A DNA stretch of 64,000 nucleotides from Oceanimonas smirnovii ATCC BAA-899 (GCF_000381965.1 NZ_KB908457.1:186001-250000), one strand, 5' to 3'. Shown: positions 48,594 to 58,018, numbered from the stretch's first letter. Notes: generated from the letters alone by a model not told the origin. Program-made: numbers and translations.

Positions 48594-49937
48594 TTAGCCC
48601 TCCAGCTCAATCTTGGTCAGGCACTCACGCAACACCTGGCCATAATCGTATTTGCCCGGGCAAACATAGGTGCACAGCGCCAGATCTTCTTCATCCAGCT
48701 CCAGGCAGCCCAGGCTTTGGGCGCTGTCGGTGTCACCGGACAGCAAATCACGCAGCAACAGGGTCGGCAGAACATCCAGCGGCATCACGCGCTCATAGTT
48801 ACCAATTGGTACCATGGCACGGGCAGAGCCGTTGGTGGTCGTGGTCAGGTCAAACAGCTTGCCCTTGGCCAGATGGCCCAGGTAAGCACGGGTAACCGAG
48901 AACTTGTTGGAACCCGGAGCCAGCCAGCCGAACAATTCCTTCTCGCGGCCTTCCTTCAGTGCGGAGACCTGCAAATGGTAGCGACCCAGATAAGCATGCG
49001 GACCATTAGCGTTGGTGCCGGCCAGTACCGAGCCGGAAATCACGCGGTTTTCACCCTCCTGCAGCTCGCCGGCAGTCAGCTCATCCAGAGATGCGCCGAT
49101 ACGGGTGCGCAGCAGGCGGGGCTTGTTCACCACGGGGCCGCCCAGAGCAACCACACGGTCGGTGCAGATTTCACCGCTGGTGAACAGCTTGCCAAAGGCA
49201 ATCACGTCCTGATAGTTGATGTACCAGACCACCTTGCCGGGTACCACAGGATCAATGAAATGAATGTGGGTACCGGCCAGACCAGCAGGGTGCACACCGC
49301 TGAAAACGTGTTCTTTTACGTTCGCGGAGTTGGCCTGTGGCAGGCTGCCTTCACCTTTACATACATGCACCTGACCGTCGGTCAGGCGGCTCAGCACCTG
49401 CAGACCATCGGTAAACGCCTGGGCGTTTTCCTTGATCACCAGCTCGGCATTGGCACTGAGCGGGTTGGTGTCCATGGCGGTCACAAAGATGGAGCGCGGA
49501 GCAGAGTCCAGCGCCGGCACCTTGCTGAAGGGGCGGGTACGAAGCGCAGTCCACATGCCGGATTCAACCAGCTGCTCCTGCACAGTTTCACGTTCCAGTT
49601 TGGCCAGTTCGGCAGAGCTATAGCTTTTAAAAGTAATCTGCTCTTCGCTGTCGTCTACGGCAATAACAACAGACTGCAAAACACGCTTGGCACCCCGGTT
49701 GATTTCAACCACGGTACCTGCGGCGGGAGCTGTGAATTTAACGCCAGGATTCTTTTTATCTTCAAACAGAATCTGACCTTTCTTGACGCGATCCTCTACC
49801 TTGACGTGCATGGTAGGGCGCATACCCACATACTCCTCGCCCAGCGTAGCAACGCGCTTGATGGAGGGACCATCGTAGATTACTTGCTCTGGTGCCCCGG
49901 CAATTGGGAGGTCCAGTCCTTTTTTAATTGTAATCAT
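48594..49937 (-). CDS. nqrA: Na+-translocating NADH:quinone reductase subunit A
   Basis: 447 residues, the peripheral quinone-binding subunit and first gene of the operon. The N-terminus [18 protein letters not shown] at the ATG at 49937 matches known NqrA; an upstream GTG-type start would add 4 residues. [25 protein letters not shown] is a clear family segment. The promoter must lie in the 365-nt gap to bolA. Confidence 0.97.
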   Translation of the reverse strand: MITIKKGLDLPIAGAPEQVIYDGPSIKRVATLGEEYVGMRPTMHVKVEDRVKKGQILFEDKKNPGVKFTAPAAGTVVEINRGAKRVLQSVVIAVDDSEEQITFKSYSSAELAKLERETVQEQLVESGMWTALRTRPFSKVPALDSAPRSIFVTAMDTNPLSANAELVIKENAQAFTDGLQVLSRLTDGQVHVCKGEGSLPQANSANVKEHVFSGVHPAGLAGTHIHFIDPVVPGKVVWYINYQDVIAFGKLFTSGEICTDRVVALGGPVVNKPRLLRTRIGASLDELTAGELQEGENRVISGSVLAGTNANGPHAYLGRYHLQVSALKEGREKELFGWLAPGSNKFSVTRAYLGHLAKGKLFDLTTTTNGSARAMVPIGNYERVMPLDVLPTLLLRDLLSGDTDSAQSLGCLELDEEDLALCTYVCPGKYDYGQVLRECLTKIELEG

Positions 49938-50191
49938 ACTCACTTGCACTACTTGTTAGGGGAAGACAGGTACTTGCCATGAAAAACATGACAACATGCT
50001 GATGAGTCGCTACCGGCATGTTGGCATCGCCCTGACAACAGCACGACTACACTCCGGTAACATCCAGCCCGATTTAAAAGGCGCGTAATTCTAGCACTTT
50101 TAAAGCGGCGGCTGCCACGGCAATTGCTAAAATTTACCGCCGCAGTCAGTAAAACCAGCTTGTTTCATTTTTCACCAAGCAAAAATAAGGC

Positions 50192-50215
50192 CATGATTTT
50201 CAAGGCAGAATCATG
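50192..50215. other. Hairpin in the nqrA-bolA gap (possible bolA terminator)
   Basis: CATGATT, 10-nt loop, AATCATG; on the minus strand it is followed by GGCCTTATTTTTG. An outer ACCAAGC/GCTTTGGT pair (about 50173-50222) could extend it. It lies in the 365-nt gap 49938-50302, which otherwise must hold the nqr promoter; I could not fix that promoter with confidence. Confidence 0.4.
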
Positions 50216-50302
50216 CTTTGGTCGCACAAGGCGGAAAAATGGAAGTGATTTCCAGTCACATCGGGCTGGTAACAAATCTGCTAACCACAAATAACAGATG
50301 TC

Positions 50303-50620
50303 TTAAACCGACACTCCCGCCTTGCCCATGCAGTTGGGGCTGTCGGGCACACCGCCACGGGCACGCCATTCGGCAGGCGTCAGGGTATGCAGTGCCAGCG
50401 CATGCACACCACCGGCCAGCTCCTCGGCCAGCAGGGTGTTCAGGGTACGATGACGGGCCAGCAGCCGCTGACCTTCAAAGGCATCGCTCACCACCACCAG
50501 CTTGAAGTGGGTTTCCGAGCCGGGCTCCACTCTGTGCATGTAGCTTTCATTTATCACGTCCAGATGCTCAGGTGACAGCGCAGCCATCACTTTTTGTTCA
50601 ATGGTGTTCTGAATCGACAT
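50303..50620 (-). CDS. bolA: BolA family transcriptional/iron-sulfur regulator
   Basis: 105 residues with the BolA fold; HFKLVVVSDAFEGQRLLARHRTLNTLLAEEL is the signature including the invariant His that binds [2Fe-2S] with monothiol glutaredoxins. C-terminal tail carries an extra Cys (SPNCMGK). In E. coli bolA also adjoins yajG and ampG, which lie 1.9-3.0 kb away here. Confidence 0.93.
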   Translation of the reverse strand: MSIQNTIEQKVMAALSPEHLDVINESYMHRVEPGSETHFKLVVVSDAFEGQRLLARHRTLNTLLAEELAGGVHALALHTLTPAEWRARGGVPDSPNCMGKAGVSV

Positions 50621-50673
50621 GTTAATCTCCGGTGATATTCACAACAAAGGACAGGTCCGACGCTCGGGCACTT

Positions 50674-51264
50674 TCACCCGGTGCCGGCAAACCGCCGAAA
50701 TGTGAGGTTGATACGCAAATTTGGCTCCCGGGCCATTTTGGGCAGGGCATGCTGCCAATGATGCTGCATTTGCCCCGCCATCACCAGCAGACTGCCGTGC
50801 TCCAGCCATAATTCACGCTGCTCCCCCTGATGATGACGCAGCAAAAAACGCCTGCCTGCTCCCAGACTGACCGACGCTATCATGGGGTCCCGGCCCAGCT
50901 CGGGCTCATTGTCGGCATGCCAGCCCATGCTGTCCTGGCCGTTGCGGTAACAATTAAGCAGCACACCATCAAAGGGCTGACCGCAAATTCGCTCAAGACG
51001 GCCGGCTATTTCCTTTACCAAAGGATGCCAGGGCTCAGGCGCACGCTGCCGGCCGGAATAACGATAGGGCCAGTCGCCCATCCAGCAGGACAGCCGCGGC
51101 TCACTCAGCTCGCGACCAAACATCATTAACCGGTGCTGCTGCCAGGGAATGCTTTGCTCAAGCTCAGCCTGCCAGGCACCGGCGTCGGCGGCAAAGGCGT
51201 CCGGCCACCATAAAAGACGGCCCTGCTTGAGCGTGAGCCACTCTGGCTCTGACCATAGCTGCAT
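50674..51264 (-). CDS. AlkB-like 2-oxoglutarate/Fe(II) dioxygenase
   Basis: 196 residues. Iron ligands His116, Asp118 (WHADNE) and His172, and 2-oxoglutarate-binding Arg184 and Arg190 (NLRINLTFR), all in the pattern of AlkB proteins. The layout (EPRLSCWMGDWPYRYSG, NCYRNGQDSMGWHADNEPELG) is nearer to the ALKBH2/3 branch than to E. coli AlkB, so direct reversal of alkyl damage on DNA or RNA is likely. Divergent from rlmG. Confidence 0.88.
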   Translation of the reverse strand: MQLWSEPEWLTLKQGRLLWWPDAFAADAGAWQAELEQSIPWQQHRLMMFGRELSEPRLSCWMGDWPYRYSGRQRAPEPWHPLVKEIAGRLERICGQPFDGVLLNCYRNGQDSMGWHADNEPELGRDPMIASVSLGAGRRFLLRHHQGEQRELWLEHGSLLVMAGQMQHHWQHALPKMAREPNLRINLTFRRFAGTG

Positions 51265-51326
51265 GCTGATTTTCCTCTTTAAACTGCTAAAATGCCGCTC
51301 TTTGCAAATAATCAGGCATCAACCCC

Positions 51327-52463
51327 ATGAATCATCACTTTCCTCTTGCCGAGGGCGGCGAGCTGACGCTGCACCGCTACCCCCGCCAGGCCCGCCACGG
51401 TCTGCAGGCCTGGGAAGCGGCGGACGAATATATCATGAACGAACTGGCCACCCTGGAGTGGGACCGGACTGCTCCCCTGGTGATTCTTAACGATGGCTTT
51501 GGTGCCCTGACGCTGGGCCTGCACCAGTACCGGCCCTTTACCGTTACCGACTCCCGGGTAGCCGGGCTGGCGCTGGCTGCCAACGCCGCCGACAACGGGC
51601 TTGAGCCTGAGTGGCACTCGCTCACCAGCCTGGACGAGTTGCCCGCCGCGCCCGGCCTGGTGATCCTCAAGCTGCCCAAGACCAATGCCATGCTTGAACA
51701 CCAGCTCGCCGCCATCAGCCGGGTAGCGGGGCCAAACACGCGAATAGTGGCCGGCGCCAAGGCCAAGGACGTGCATACATCTACTCTAAAGCTGTTTGAG
51801 CAGTTGCTTGGCCCCACCCGCACCAGCCTGGCCTGGAAAAAGGCGAGGCTGATTTTTACCGAGCGGAATATGGCCATTGCCCCCTCTCCCGCGCCGGCCC
51901 CGCTGGCCTGGCCGCTGGAGGGCAGCGCCTTCACCATTTATAACCATGCCGCTGTGTTCTCCCGCGCCAGCCTGGATATTGGTGCCCGCTTTATGCTGGA
52001 GCAGCTGCCCGCCAACCGGCCGGGCAGAATCATCGACCTGGGCTGCGGCAACGGTGTGCTCGGGCTGATGGCCCTGGCCCGCAATCCGCAAGCCACCGTC
52101 ACCTTTGTGGATGAATCCCATATGGCAGTGGCCAGTGCCCGGCTTAATGTGGAGCACAACCTGCCCGATGCCCTGCCCCGGGCGCGCTTTATGGTCAATA
52201 ACTGTCTTGACGGCGTAGCCCCCGACAGTGCCGATCTGGTGCTGTGCAATCCGCCCTTTCATCAGCAGCAGGCCATTACCGATCATATTGCCTGGCAAAT
52301 GATGACCGATGCCCGCCGGGTACTGCGCCGGGGCGGCGAGCTGTTACTGGTGGGTAACCGCCACCTCGACTATCACCAGAAACTTAAACGACTGTTCGGT
52401 AATCAGCGAGTAGTGGCATCCAACCGCAAATTCGTTATTCTGAGAGCCATTCATACCGCCTGA
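51327..52463 (+). CDS. rlmG: 23S rRNA guanine-1835 N2-methyltransferase
   Basis: 378 residues: an N-terminal catalytically dead methyltransferase-like half and a C-terminal SAM domain (IIDLGCGNGVLGLMAL) with catalytic motif NPPF at 308-311. Matches RlmG rather than RsmC by length and by EYIMNELATLEWD near the N-terminus. 11 nt before yajG. Confidence 0.9.
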   Translation: MNHHFPLAEGGELTLHRYPRQARHGLQAWEAADEYIMNELATLEWDRTAPLVILNDGFGALTLGLHQYRPFTVTDSRVAGLALAANAADNGLEPEWHSLTSLDELPAAPGLVILKLPKTNAMLEHQLAAISRVAGPNTRIVAGAKAKDVHTSTLKLFEQLLGPTRTSLAWKKARLIFTERNMAIAPSPAPAPLAWPLEGSAFTIYNHAAVFSRASLDIGARFMLEQLPANRPGRIIDLGCGNGVLGLMALARNPQATVTFVDESHMAVASARLNVEHNLPDALPRARFMVNNCLDGVAPDSADLVLCNPPFHQQQAITDHIAWQMMTDARRVLRRGGELLLVGNRHLDYHQKLKRLFGNQRVVASNRKFVILRAIHTA

Positions 52464-52474
52464 AGGACCTGTTC

Positions 52475-53056
52475 ATGAATCGTATCAAATGGTTAACTAT
52501 TCCCCTGCTGGCCCTGGGCCTGTCTGCCTGTGCCAGCTATTACCCTATAGCGGTAGATGTAAATCCCGCTACCGCCAACGTGAGCGGCGGTGTTTATCGT
52601 GGCCAGACCCTGGCGCTGTCCAGCAGTGACAACCGCAGCAGTGACTTCATCATTCAGATTGAACAAAAAGACAAATCACCGGTGGTGGTGGGTGCGGCCA
52701 ATAATCTGCGGCTGCAGCTGGAGCAGGCGCTGGCGCAAGGGTTCAGCACGCAGGGAGCCTTTGTTGAGCAGGGTGCCAACACCCGCGCTACCCTGGAGCT
52801 GCAGGAAGTACTGGCCCGGGTGATCCGCGGTCATATCAGCTATGACGTGGTGCAGAAGGTAAGAGTACAGCTGGTGCTGGAGCGCAACGGCCAGCGCATT
52901 ACCAAGCAATATCGCCGCAGCGCCCAGCAGGAATTTCCCGGCCGTCTGCATCCGGAGCTGGACAAGGTCACCGATGCCCTTAACCGTCAGCTGAGCCTGA
53001 TGGTGCAGGACATACTGGCCGATCGTGACGTACAAAGCTTTATTAACGGTAACTAA
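52475..53056 (+). CDS. yajG: YajG family lipoprotein
   Basis: 193 residues with lipobox LGLSAC (Cys19) and the family segments SSDNRSSDFIIQIEQKD and RVIRGHISYDVVQKVRVQLVLERNG. Function unknown; almost always beside ampG and bolA. The cyclophilin gene starts immediately after its stop. Confidence 0.9.
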   Translation: MNRIKWLTIPLLALGLSACASYYPIAVDVNPATANVSGGVYRGQTLALSSSDNRSSDFIIQIEQKDKSPVVVGAANNLRLQLEQALAQGFSTQGAFVEQGANTRATLELQEVLARVIRGHISYDVVQKVRVQLVLERNGQRITKQYRRSAQQEFPGRLHPELDKVTDALNRQLSLMVQDILADRDVQSFINGN

Positions 53057-53611
53057 ATGAAAAACATATTAATCCTGCTGGCGGGCCTGCTGTCCGCCAC
53101 CGCCCTGGCCGGCCCCCGCGTGGAGCTGGTCACCAGTCTGGGCACCCTGGAAGTGGAGCTGAACGAACAGGCCGCCCCCAAGACAGTGGCCAACTTTTTG
53201 AGCTATGTGGACGACGGCAGCTATGCCGGCTCCATTTTTCACCGGCTGATCCCGGGGTTTGTGGTTCAGGGTGGCGGCTTTACTGCCGATTATGAGCGTT
53301 TGCCCACCCGTGATCCGGTGCAGAATGAGTCGGGTAATGGCCTGTCGAACAGTACCGGCACCATCGCCATGGCCCGCACTCAGGATCCGCACAGCGCCAC
53401 CCGCCAGTTTTATATCAACCTCGCTGATAACACCTCGCTGGACGGCGGCCGCCGTGCCGGTTACACCGTCTTTGGCAAAGTGGTAAAGGGTGAGGAAGTA
53501 TTGCAGCGCATGGCTGCCGTCCCCACCGGCATGAACCTGCAGCTGCGCTCCCGGGAAGTACCGGAAGAGCCCATTATTCTTGAGCAGGTTCGTCGCCTGC
53601 CCGGAGAATAA
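53057..53611 (+). CDS. Periplasmic peptidyl-prolyl cis-trans isomerase (cyclophilin)
   Basis: 184 residues: signal peptide ending ATALAG, then a compact cyclophilin domain with FHRLIPGFVVQGGGF, the active-site Arg in that segment, and TGTIAMARTQDPHSATRQFYINLADN. Probably PpiA-like. It sits between yajG and ampG, so it is likely cotranscribed with both. Confidence 0.92.
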   Translation: MKNILILLAGLLSATALAGPRVELVTSLGTLEVELNEQAAPKTVANFLSYVDDGSYAGSIFHRLIPGFVVQGGGFTADYERLPTRDPVQNESGNGLSNSTGTIAMARTQDPHSATRQFYINLADNTSLDGGRRAGYTVFGKVVKGEEVLQRMAAVPTGMNLQLRSREVPEEPIILEQVRRLPGE

Positions 53612-53679
53612 CCATCAAAACCCGGGCACTGAAATGGCAGCAAAGTCTGTCGCTCTACACTGAGCGGCGCGTACTGATT

Positions 53680-54984
53680 ATGCTGGCCTTGGGGTTTTCC
53701 TCCGGCCTGCCGCTGCTGCTGGTGTTTGGCACCCTGTCGTTCTGGCTGCGCGAGGCCGGCATCAGCCGCACCAGCATTGGCTTTTTCAGCTGGGTGGCGC
53801 TGGCCTACGGGGTAAAATGGCTGTGGTCACCGCTGGTAGACAGGCTGCCGCTGCCACTGTTATCCCGCATGATGGGCCGGCGGCGTAGCTGGATGCTGTT
53901 TTCCCAGCTGATTATTATGGCGGCGCTGGCGGGCATGGCGTTTTCTGATCCCACCGTCAGCCTGGTGCAACTGGCACTGTTTGCGCTTGCCGTCGCGTTT
54001 GCTTCAGCCACGCAAGACATAGTGATAGACGCCTATCGCATAGAGTCAGCTCCGGAGCGGCTGCAGGGGGCGCTGGCTGCCGCCTACATGACCGGCTACC
54101 GGCTGGCGATGATCATGGCCGGGGCCGGTGCGCTGGCCATTGCCGCCTGGGCCGGCTCCGACATCAGCTACAGCATGTACGGCTGGCAGGTGGCCTATCT
54201 GACCATGGCCGGCTGCATGCTGGTGGGTGTACTGACCTGCCTGCTGCTGCACGAGCCGAAGGTAGACCTGGGTGAGCAGCAACGGTCTCAGCAGGAGCAC
54301 AAGGCGCAGCTGATAAACCGGGGCTGGCCGGCCTGGCTGGCCGGCTTTCTCGCGTTTGGCAAAAGCGCCGTGGTCAACCCCTTTGCCGACTTTTTTCAGC
54401 GCTATGGCTGGCATGCTCTGTTGATCCTGAGTCTGATTGCCAGCTATCGGGTGGCAGATGTCGTCATGGGCGTGATGGCCAATCCCTTTTATGTGGATAT
54501 GGGCTTTACCAAAACCGAAATTGCCACCGTGACCAAGGTGTATGGCGTGATCATGACGCTGCTGGGCGCCGCCCTGGGTGGTGTGCTGGTGGTGCGCTTT
54601 GGCACACTGCGCATTCTGATGCTGGGTGCCGTGCTGACTGCCGGCACCAATGTGCTCTTTGCCCTGATGAGCCAGCTGGGCCCGGATGTGCGCCTGCTGA
54701 CGGTGATTATCTCGCTGGATAACTTAAGCGCCGGCATTGCTACCGCCGCCTTTGTGACTTATCTCTCCAGCCTGACCAATGTGGCCTTCTCTGCCACTCA
54801 ATATGCGCTGTTCAGCTCAGTGATGCTGCTGCTGCCCAAATTTATGGCCGGCTTCTCGGGAGTGGTGGTGGACGCCATGGGCTATGCGGTCTTCTTTACC
54901 GGCACCGCCGCCCTTGGCCTGCCGGTGCTGGTACTGATTGCGGTGGTCGCCCGGCGGGTCGGCAAGCTGGAAGCCGAAAGCTAG
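53680..54984 (+). CDS. ampG: Muropeptide MFS transporter AmpG
   Basis: Imports GlcNAc-anhydroMurNAc peptides for wall recycling. Twelve or more membrane helices with family motifs GFSSGLPLLLVFGTLSFWLREAG and WSPLVDRLPLP. The first standard start (ATG 53680) falls inside the first family block; relatives have about 20 residues before it. An in-frame ATC at 53614, preceded by GGAGA with 6-nt spacing, would supply them and may be the true start. The last codons and TAG stop lie in an AGCTGGA/AGCTAGA heptad tract. Confidence 0.9.
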   Translation: MLALGFSSGLPLLLVFGTLSFWLREAGISRTSIGFFSWVALAYGVKWLWSPLVDRLPLPLLSRMMGRRRSWMLFSQLIIMAALAGMAFSDPTVSLVQLALFALAVAFASATQDIVIDAYRIESAPERLQGALAAAYMTGYRLAMIMAGAGALAIAAWAGSDISYSMYGWQVAYLTMAGCMLVGVLTCLLLHEPKVDLGEQQRSQQEHKAQLINRGWPAWLAGFLAFGKSAVVNPFADFFQRYGWHALLILSLIASYRVADVVMGVMANPFYVDMGFTKTEIATVTKVYGVIMTLLGAALGGVLVVRFGTLRILMLGAVLTAGTNVLFALMSQLGPDVRLLTVIISLDNLSAGIATAAFVTYLSSLTNVAFSATQYALFSSVMLLLPKFMAGFSGVVVDAMGYAVFFTGTAALGLPVLVLIAVVARRVGKLEAES

Positions 54985-54985
54985 A
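54965..54985 (+). repeat. Three in-register AGCTGGA-type heptads at the ampG stop codon
   Basis: AGCTGGA, AGCCGAA, AGCTAGA occupy 54965-54985, followed by AGCC. The ampG C-terminal residues and its TAG stop are encoded by these units, which match arrays B1/B2. Confidence 0.55.
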
Positions 54986-54991
54986 AGCCAT

Positions 54992-55010
54992 GCCGGGTAC
55001 GAAACCCGGC
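54992..55010. terminator. Hairpin between convergent ampG and yajQ
   Basis: GCCGGGT, ACGAA loop, ACCCGGC, between the ampG and yajQ stop codons. T-run poor, but the position suits a bidirectional terminator. Confidence 0.5.
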
Positions 55011-55020
55011 CTTGGCTGCC

Positions 55021-55503
55021 TTAATCCCGAAAGTTATTAAACTGCAGCGGCTGCTCCTGCTCTTCGGCGCGCAGCATGGCCATCACCTGCTGCAGATCGT
55101 CCCGCTTCTTGCCGGTAACCCGCAGCTGCTCGCCCTGAATGGACGCCTGCACCTTGATTTTGCTGTCTTTAATCTTCTTTACCAGCTTTTTTGCCAGTGC
55201 ACTGTCAATGCCCTGCAGAAAGCTCATTTCCTGCACATGGCGTTTTCCGGTGCGATTAATGCTGCCGGCGTCCAGCACCCGTACATCAATGCCTCGCTTG
55301 ATTAAGGCACCGCGTAATATGTCACGCATCTGCTGCAGCTGCATGTCGGCTTCTGCTTCCAGCTTTACCTTGTTGTCGTTCAGCTCAAAGCTGGCTTCCA
55401 CACCACGAAAATCATAGCGGGTGGTCAGCTCGCGGCTGGCGTTTTCAACAGCGTTGCGTACTTCATTCATTTCCACTTCGGAAACAATATCAAAAGAAGG
55501 CAT
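55021..55503 (-). CDS. yajQ: YajQ family nucleotide-binding protein
   Basis: 160 residues; [32 protein letters not shown] is the invariant family start and fixes the ATG at 55503. YajQ proteins bind nucleotides or RNA, and a Xanthomonas homologue is a c-di-GMP effector; the role here is open. Divergent from panE. Confidence 0.94.
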   Translation of the reverse strand: MPSFDIVSEVEMNEVRNAVENASRELTTRYDFRGVEASFELNDNKVKLEAEADMQLQQMRDILRGALIKRGIDVRVLDAGSINRTGKRHVQEMSFLQGIDSALAKKLVKKIKDSKIKVQASIQGEQLRVTGKKRDDLQQVMAMLRAEEQEQPLQFNNFRD

Positions 55504-55606
55504 GAAAGCTCCTTGAGTAAGCGCCGAAACCGCTGGCAAGCCAAGCGGTTCACGGCTAACGTATGGGATCAATAACGCAGAATAATATCAAAAAACCGGA
55601 GAGAGA

Positions 55607-56506
55607 ATGATGCGTGAGTGGACCATATTGGGAGCTGGCGCGCTGGGCTGCACCTTTGCTGCTTTGCTGACCGAACAAAAAAGGCCGGTATCGCTGATGC
55701 TGAGCGACCGTCGCCGCCGACATTTTCACCCGGCATTTGAGTTTATTGCCCTGAATGAGCGCCGCCGGCTGGTAAGCCCTCACTACCGTTTTGCCGAGCA
55801 GGCAGCCGATATTGAGTGTTTGCTGGTGATGACCAAAGCCTATCAGGTACTGCCCGCGCTGGGCAGTTTGCGGGGGCTGTCTCGTGAGGTGCCGGTAATA
55901 TTGCTGCACAACGGCATGGGCATTGCCGAAGACGTAGCCAAACTGCTGCCTCACAACCCGCTGCTGGCCGGCGTAACCAGCCATGGTGCTCTGCGGGAAG
56001 GTAACTCACAGGTGCGCCACACCGGTAAGGGCGAAACCTGGCTGGGGCCGGTTAATGAGAAAGGCAAGGCCTTCTCACCCCTGACAAAACCGCTGGCCTC
56101 AGCCCTGGGCCATGCCGGGTGGAGTGAAGACATACTCTCACTGCAGCGGCGCAAGCTCGCCATTAATGCCGTGATTAATCCGCTCACGGCCTGCCACAAT
56201 ATTTATAACGGTCAGCTCAGTGAACCCCGCTTTGCCGATGTGGTGGAGCAGCTGAGCCAGGAAGTGCACACTGTGCTGAGCGCGCTGGGTGAAACCGAAA
56301 CCCTGGAGCAATATCGCCGCCGGCTGAACAGTGTAATTGAACTGACCGCCACCAACTATTCTTCCATGCACCAGGATCTGGCCCACGGCCGGCCCACGGA
56401 AATTGACTACATCACAGGGTATCTGCTCAAGCACGCCGGTGAACTGCCGGTGCCGGTGTGCCAGCAGTTGTATCAGGAAGTGAAAAAGCACGAGGGGCAG
56501 GCGTAG
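55607..56506 (+). CDS. panE: 2-dehydropantoate 2-reductase
   Basis: Makes pantoate for coenzyme A, using NADPH. 299 residues; Rossmann motif ILGAGALGCTFAALL near the N-terminus, conserved Lys in VMTKAYQ, and catalytic Lys/Asn region RKLAINAVINPLTACHNIYNG. ATG at 55607 or the adjacent 55610, after GGAGAG. The stop codon lies in REP-like copy 2. Confidence 0.92.
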   Translation: MMREWTILGAGALGCTFAALLTEQKRPVSLMLSDRRRRHFHPAFEFIALNERRRLVSPHYRFAEQAADIECLLVMTKAYQVLPALGSLRGLSREVPVILLHNGMGIAEDVAKLLPHNPLLAGVTSHGALREGNSQVRHTGKGETWLGPVNEKGKAFSPLTKPLASALGHAGWSEDILSLQRRKLAINAVINPLTACHNIYNGQLSEPRFADVVEQLSQEVHTVLSALGETETLEQYRRRLNSVIELTATNYSSMHQDLAHGRPTEIDYITGYLLKHAGELPVPVCQQLYQEVKKHEGQA

Positions 56507-56525
56507 GCTGGGACGAGTCCCAACG
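56503..56525. repeat. REP-like palindrome, copy 2 (GTAGGCTGGGACGAGTCCCAACG)
   Basis: GCTGGGAC-GA-GTCCCAAC, the inverse orientation of the 3237-3258 element (centre GA versus TC). The panE TAG stop is formed by its left edge. It lies between convergent panE and thiI. Confidence 0.6.
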
Positions 56526-56537
56526 TGTCAACTAAAT

Positions 56538-57986
56538 TCAGGGCTTATACACTTTTACGTTTTCAAAGCCCTGCTCTTTCAGATGAATGGCCTGCAGCCG
56601 GCTCATCACGCCGCGGGCACAGTAAAGCAGGTAGGTTTTGTTCTGGTCCAGCTCGCCAAACTGGTTGGCCAGGCGGAAAAACGGCAGACGTATCACTCTG
56701 TGGCCGGCCACTTCCAGCGGAGACTGCTCTTCTTCTTCCGGCGCACGAATATCGAGGATCACCTCCTGCTCCGTTACCTGTTCGCTGATTTCCACTTCCG
56801 GCACCTCCCATACTCTGTCCAGATCGCGCACGTCTTCCACAAAAGAGGACTGCACGGCGGTGTCGAGTACACCAAAGTCAAAATTGGCTTCTTCTTCTTC
56901 CACCTTGCTCAGCACCGCTTTAATGGTGGGCTTTTGCGAAATAACACCGCAATATTCCGGCATTTTTTCCGCATAAGGCGCAGTACCGATGGCCCGAGCC
57001 TGATCGATAATGTCCTGCTTGTCGGTGGCGATCAAGGGCCGCAGTATCAGGGTGTCGGTCACTCTGTCGATCACATTGAGATTGGTCACCGTCTGGCTGG
57101 ATACCTGGCCCATGGACTCACCGGTAACCAGCGCATTAACCGCCAGGCGCCGGGCCACTTCGGCACCGGCGCGCATCATCATGCGCTTGAGCACCACCCC
57201 CATATGGCCCTTGTCGATTTTTTCCAGGATCTCGGCCACCACCCCTTCAAAGGGCACCGAAATAAACTTCACCCGGTGAGACGAGCCGTATTTCTTCCAC
57301 AAAAAGTGCACCACCTCGCGCACGCCGGCTTCATGCTCGCGCCCGCCCAGGTTGAAGAAGCAGTAATGCACCCGGCTGCCGCGCTTGATGAACTGAAACG
57401 ACGACACGCCCGAGTCGTAGCCACCGGACATCAGGCTGAGCACACTTTCCTGAGTGGCAATGGGATAACCGCCCATGCCGGCGTGCTGCTTGCTCACCAG
57501 ATACAGCCGCTCGTCATCCAGTTCCAGATTAATCTGCACATCGGGCTGCTTGAGTTTAACACCGGCGGTGTTGCAACGCTGGTTCAGGCCGCCGCCCACA
57601 TAGCGCTCCACATCCAGCGAGCTGAACGCCTGCTTGCCCCGGCGCTTGGCACGCACACAAAAGGTTTTGCCGGCAAGCTGGTCACCAAACATGGCCTGGG
57701 CGTGTTCCAGAATGTCATCCAGGGAGCTGACCTTGAACTCCACCACCTCCAGAAACGACTGAATGCCGGGAATGCAGCCGAGCGCCTCTGTCAGCTGCTG
57801 GCGGCTGGCCTCGTCATTGTTATTGCTGCGTACCACCATCTTGTCCCAGTCCACCCGCACTTTAACGGTTTCATCCAGTGGCCTGAGGGTATTGCGAATG
57901 TTGCCCGAGAGGATCTTGCTCATGCGCTGGCGCACCGACTTGCTCTTGATGGTCATTTCAGGATGAAGCTTGATAATAAATTTCAT
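56538..57986 (-). CDS. thiI: tRNA 4-thiouridine sulfurtransferase
   Basis: Adds s4U8 to tRNA and supplies sulfur for thiamine. THUMP domain (about 60-165), PP-loop ATP site SLMSGGYDSGVSS, and a C-terminal rhodanese domain with active Cys in LLYCARGVMS. The ATG at 57986 gives 482 residues, the E. coli length; a longer frame upstream is not needed. Its -10 may lie in the pomAB terminator loop. Confidence 0.95.
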   Translation of the reverse strand: MKFIIKLHPEMTIKSKSVRQRMSKILSGNIRNTLRPLDETVKVRVDWDKMVVRSNNNDEASRQQLTEALGCIPGIQSFLEVVEFKVSSLDDILEHAQAMFGDQLAGKTFCVRAKRRGKQAFSSLDVERYVGGGLNQRCNTAGVKLKQPDVQINLELDDERLYLVSKQHAGMGGYPIATQESVLSLMSGGYDSGVSSFQFIKRGSRVHYCFFNLGGREHEAGVREVVHFLWKKYGSSHRVKFISVPFEGVVAEILEKIDKGHMGVVLKRMMMRAGAEVARRLAVNALVTGESMGQVSSQTVTNLNVIDRVTDTLILRPLIATDKQDIIDQARAIGTAPYAEKMPEYCGVISQKPTIKAVLSKVEEEEANFDFGVLDTAVQSSFVEDVRDLDRVWEVPEVEISEQVTEQEVILDIRAPEEEEQSPLEVAGHRVIRLPFFRLANQFGELDQNKTYLLYCARGVMSRLQAIHLKEQGFENVKVYKP

Positions 57987-58018
57987 AATTTCGGTACGCT
58001 CGAACAACACATAAAAAA

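Noticed and set aside
50088-50123. nqr promoter (TAGAAT with TTGCCG)
   Set aside because: The -10 is good but the spacer is 24 nt; not convincing without transcript data.
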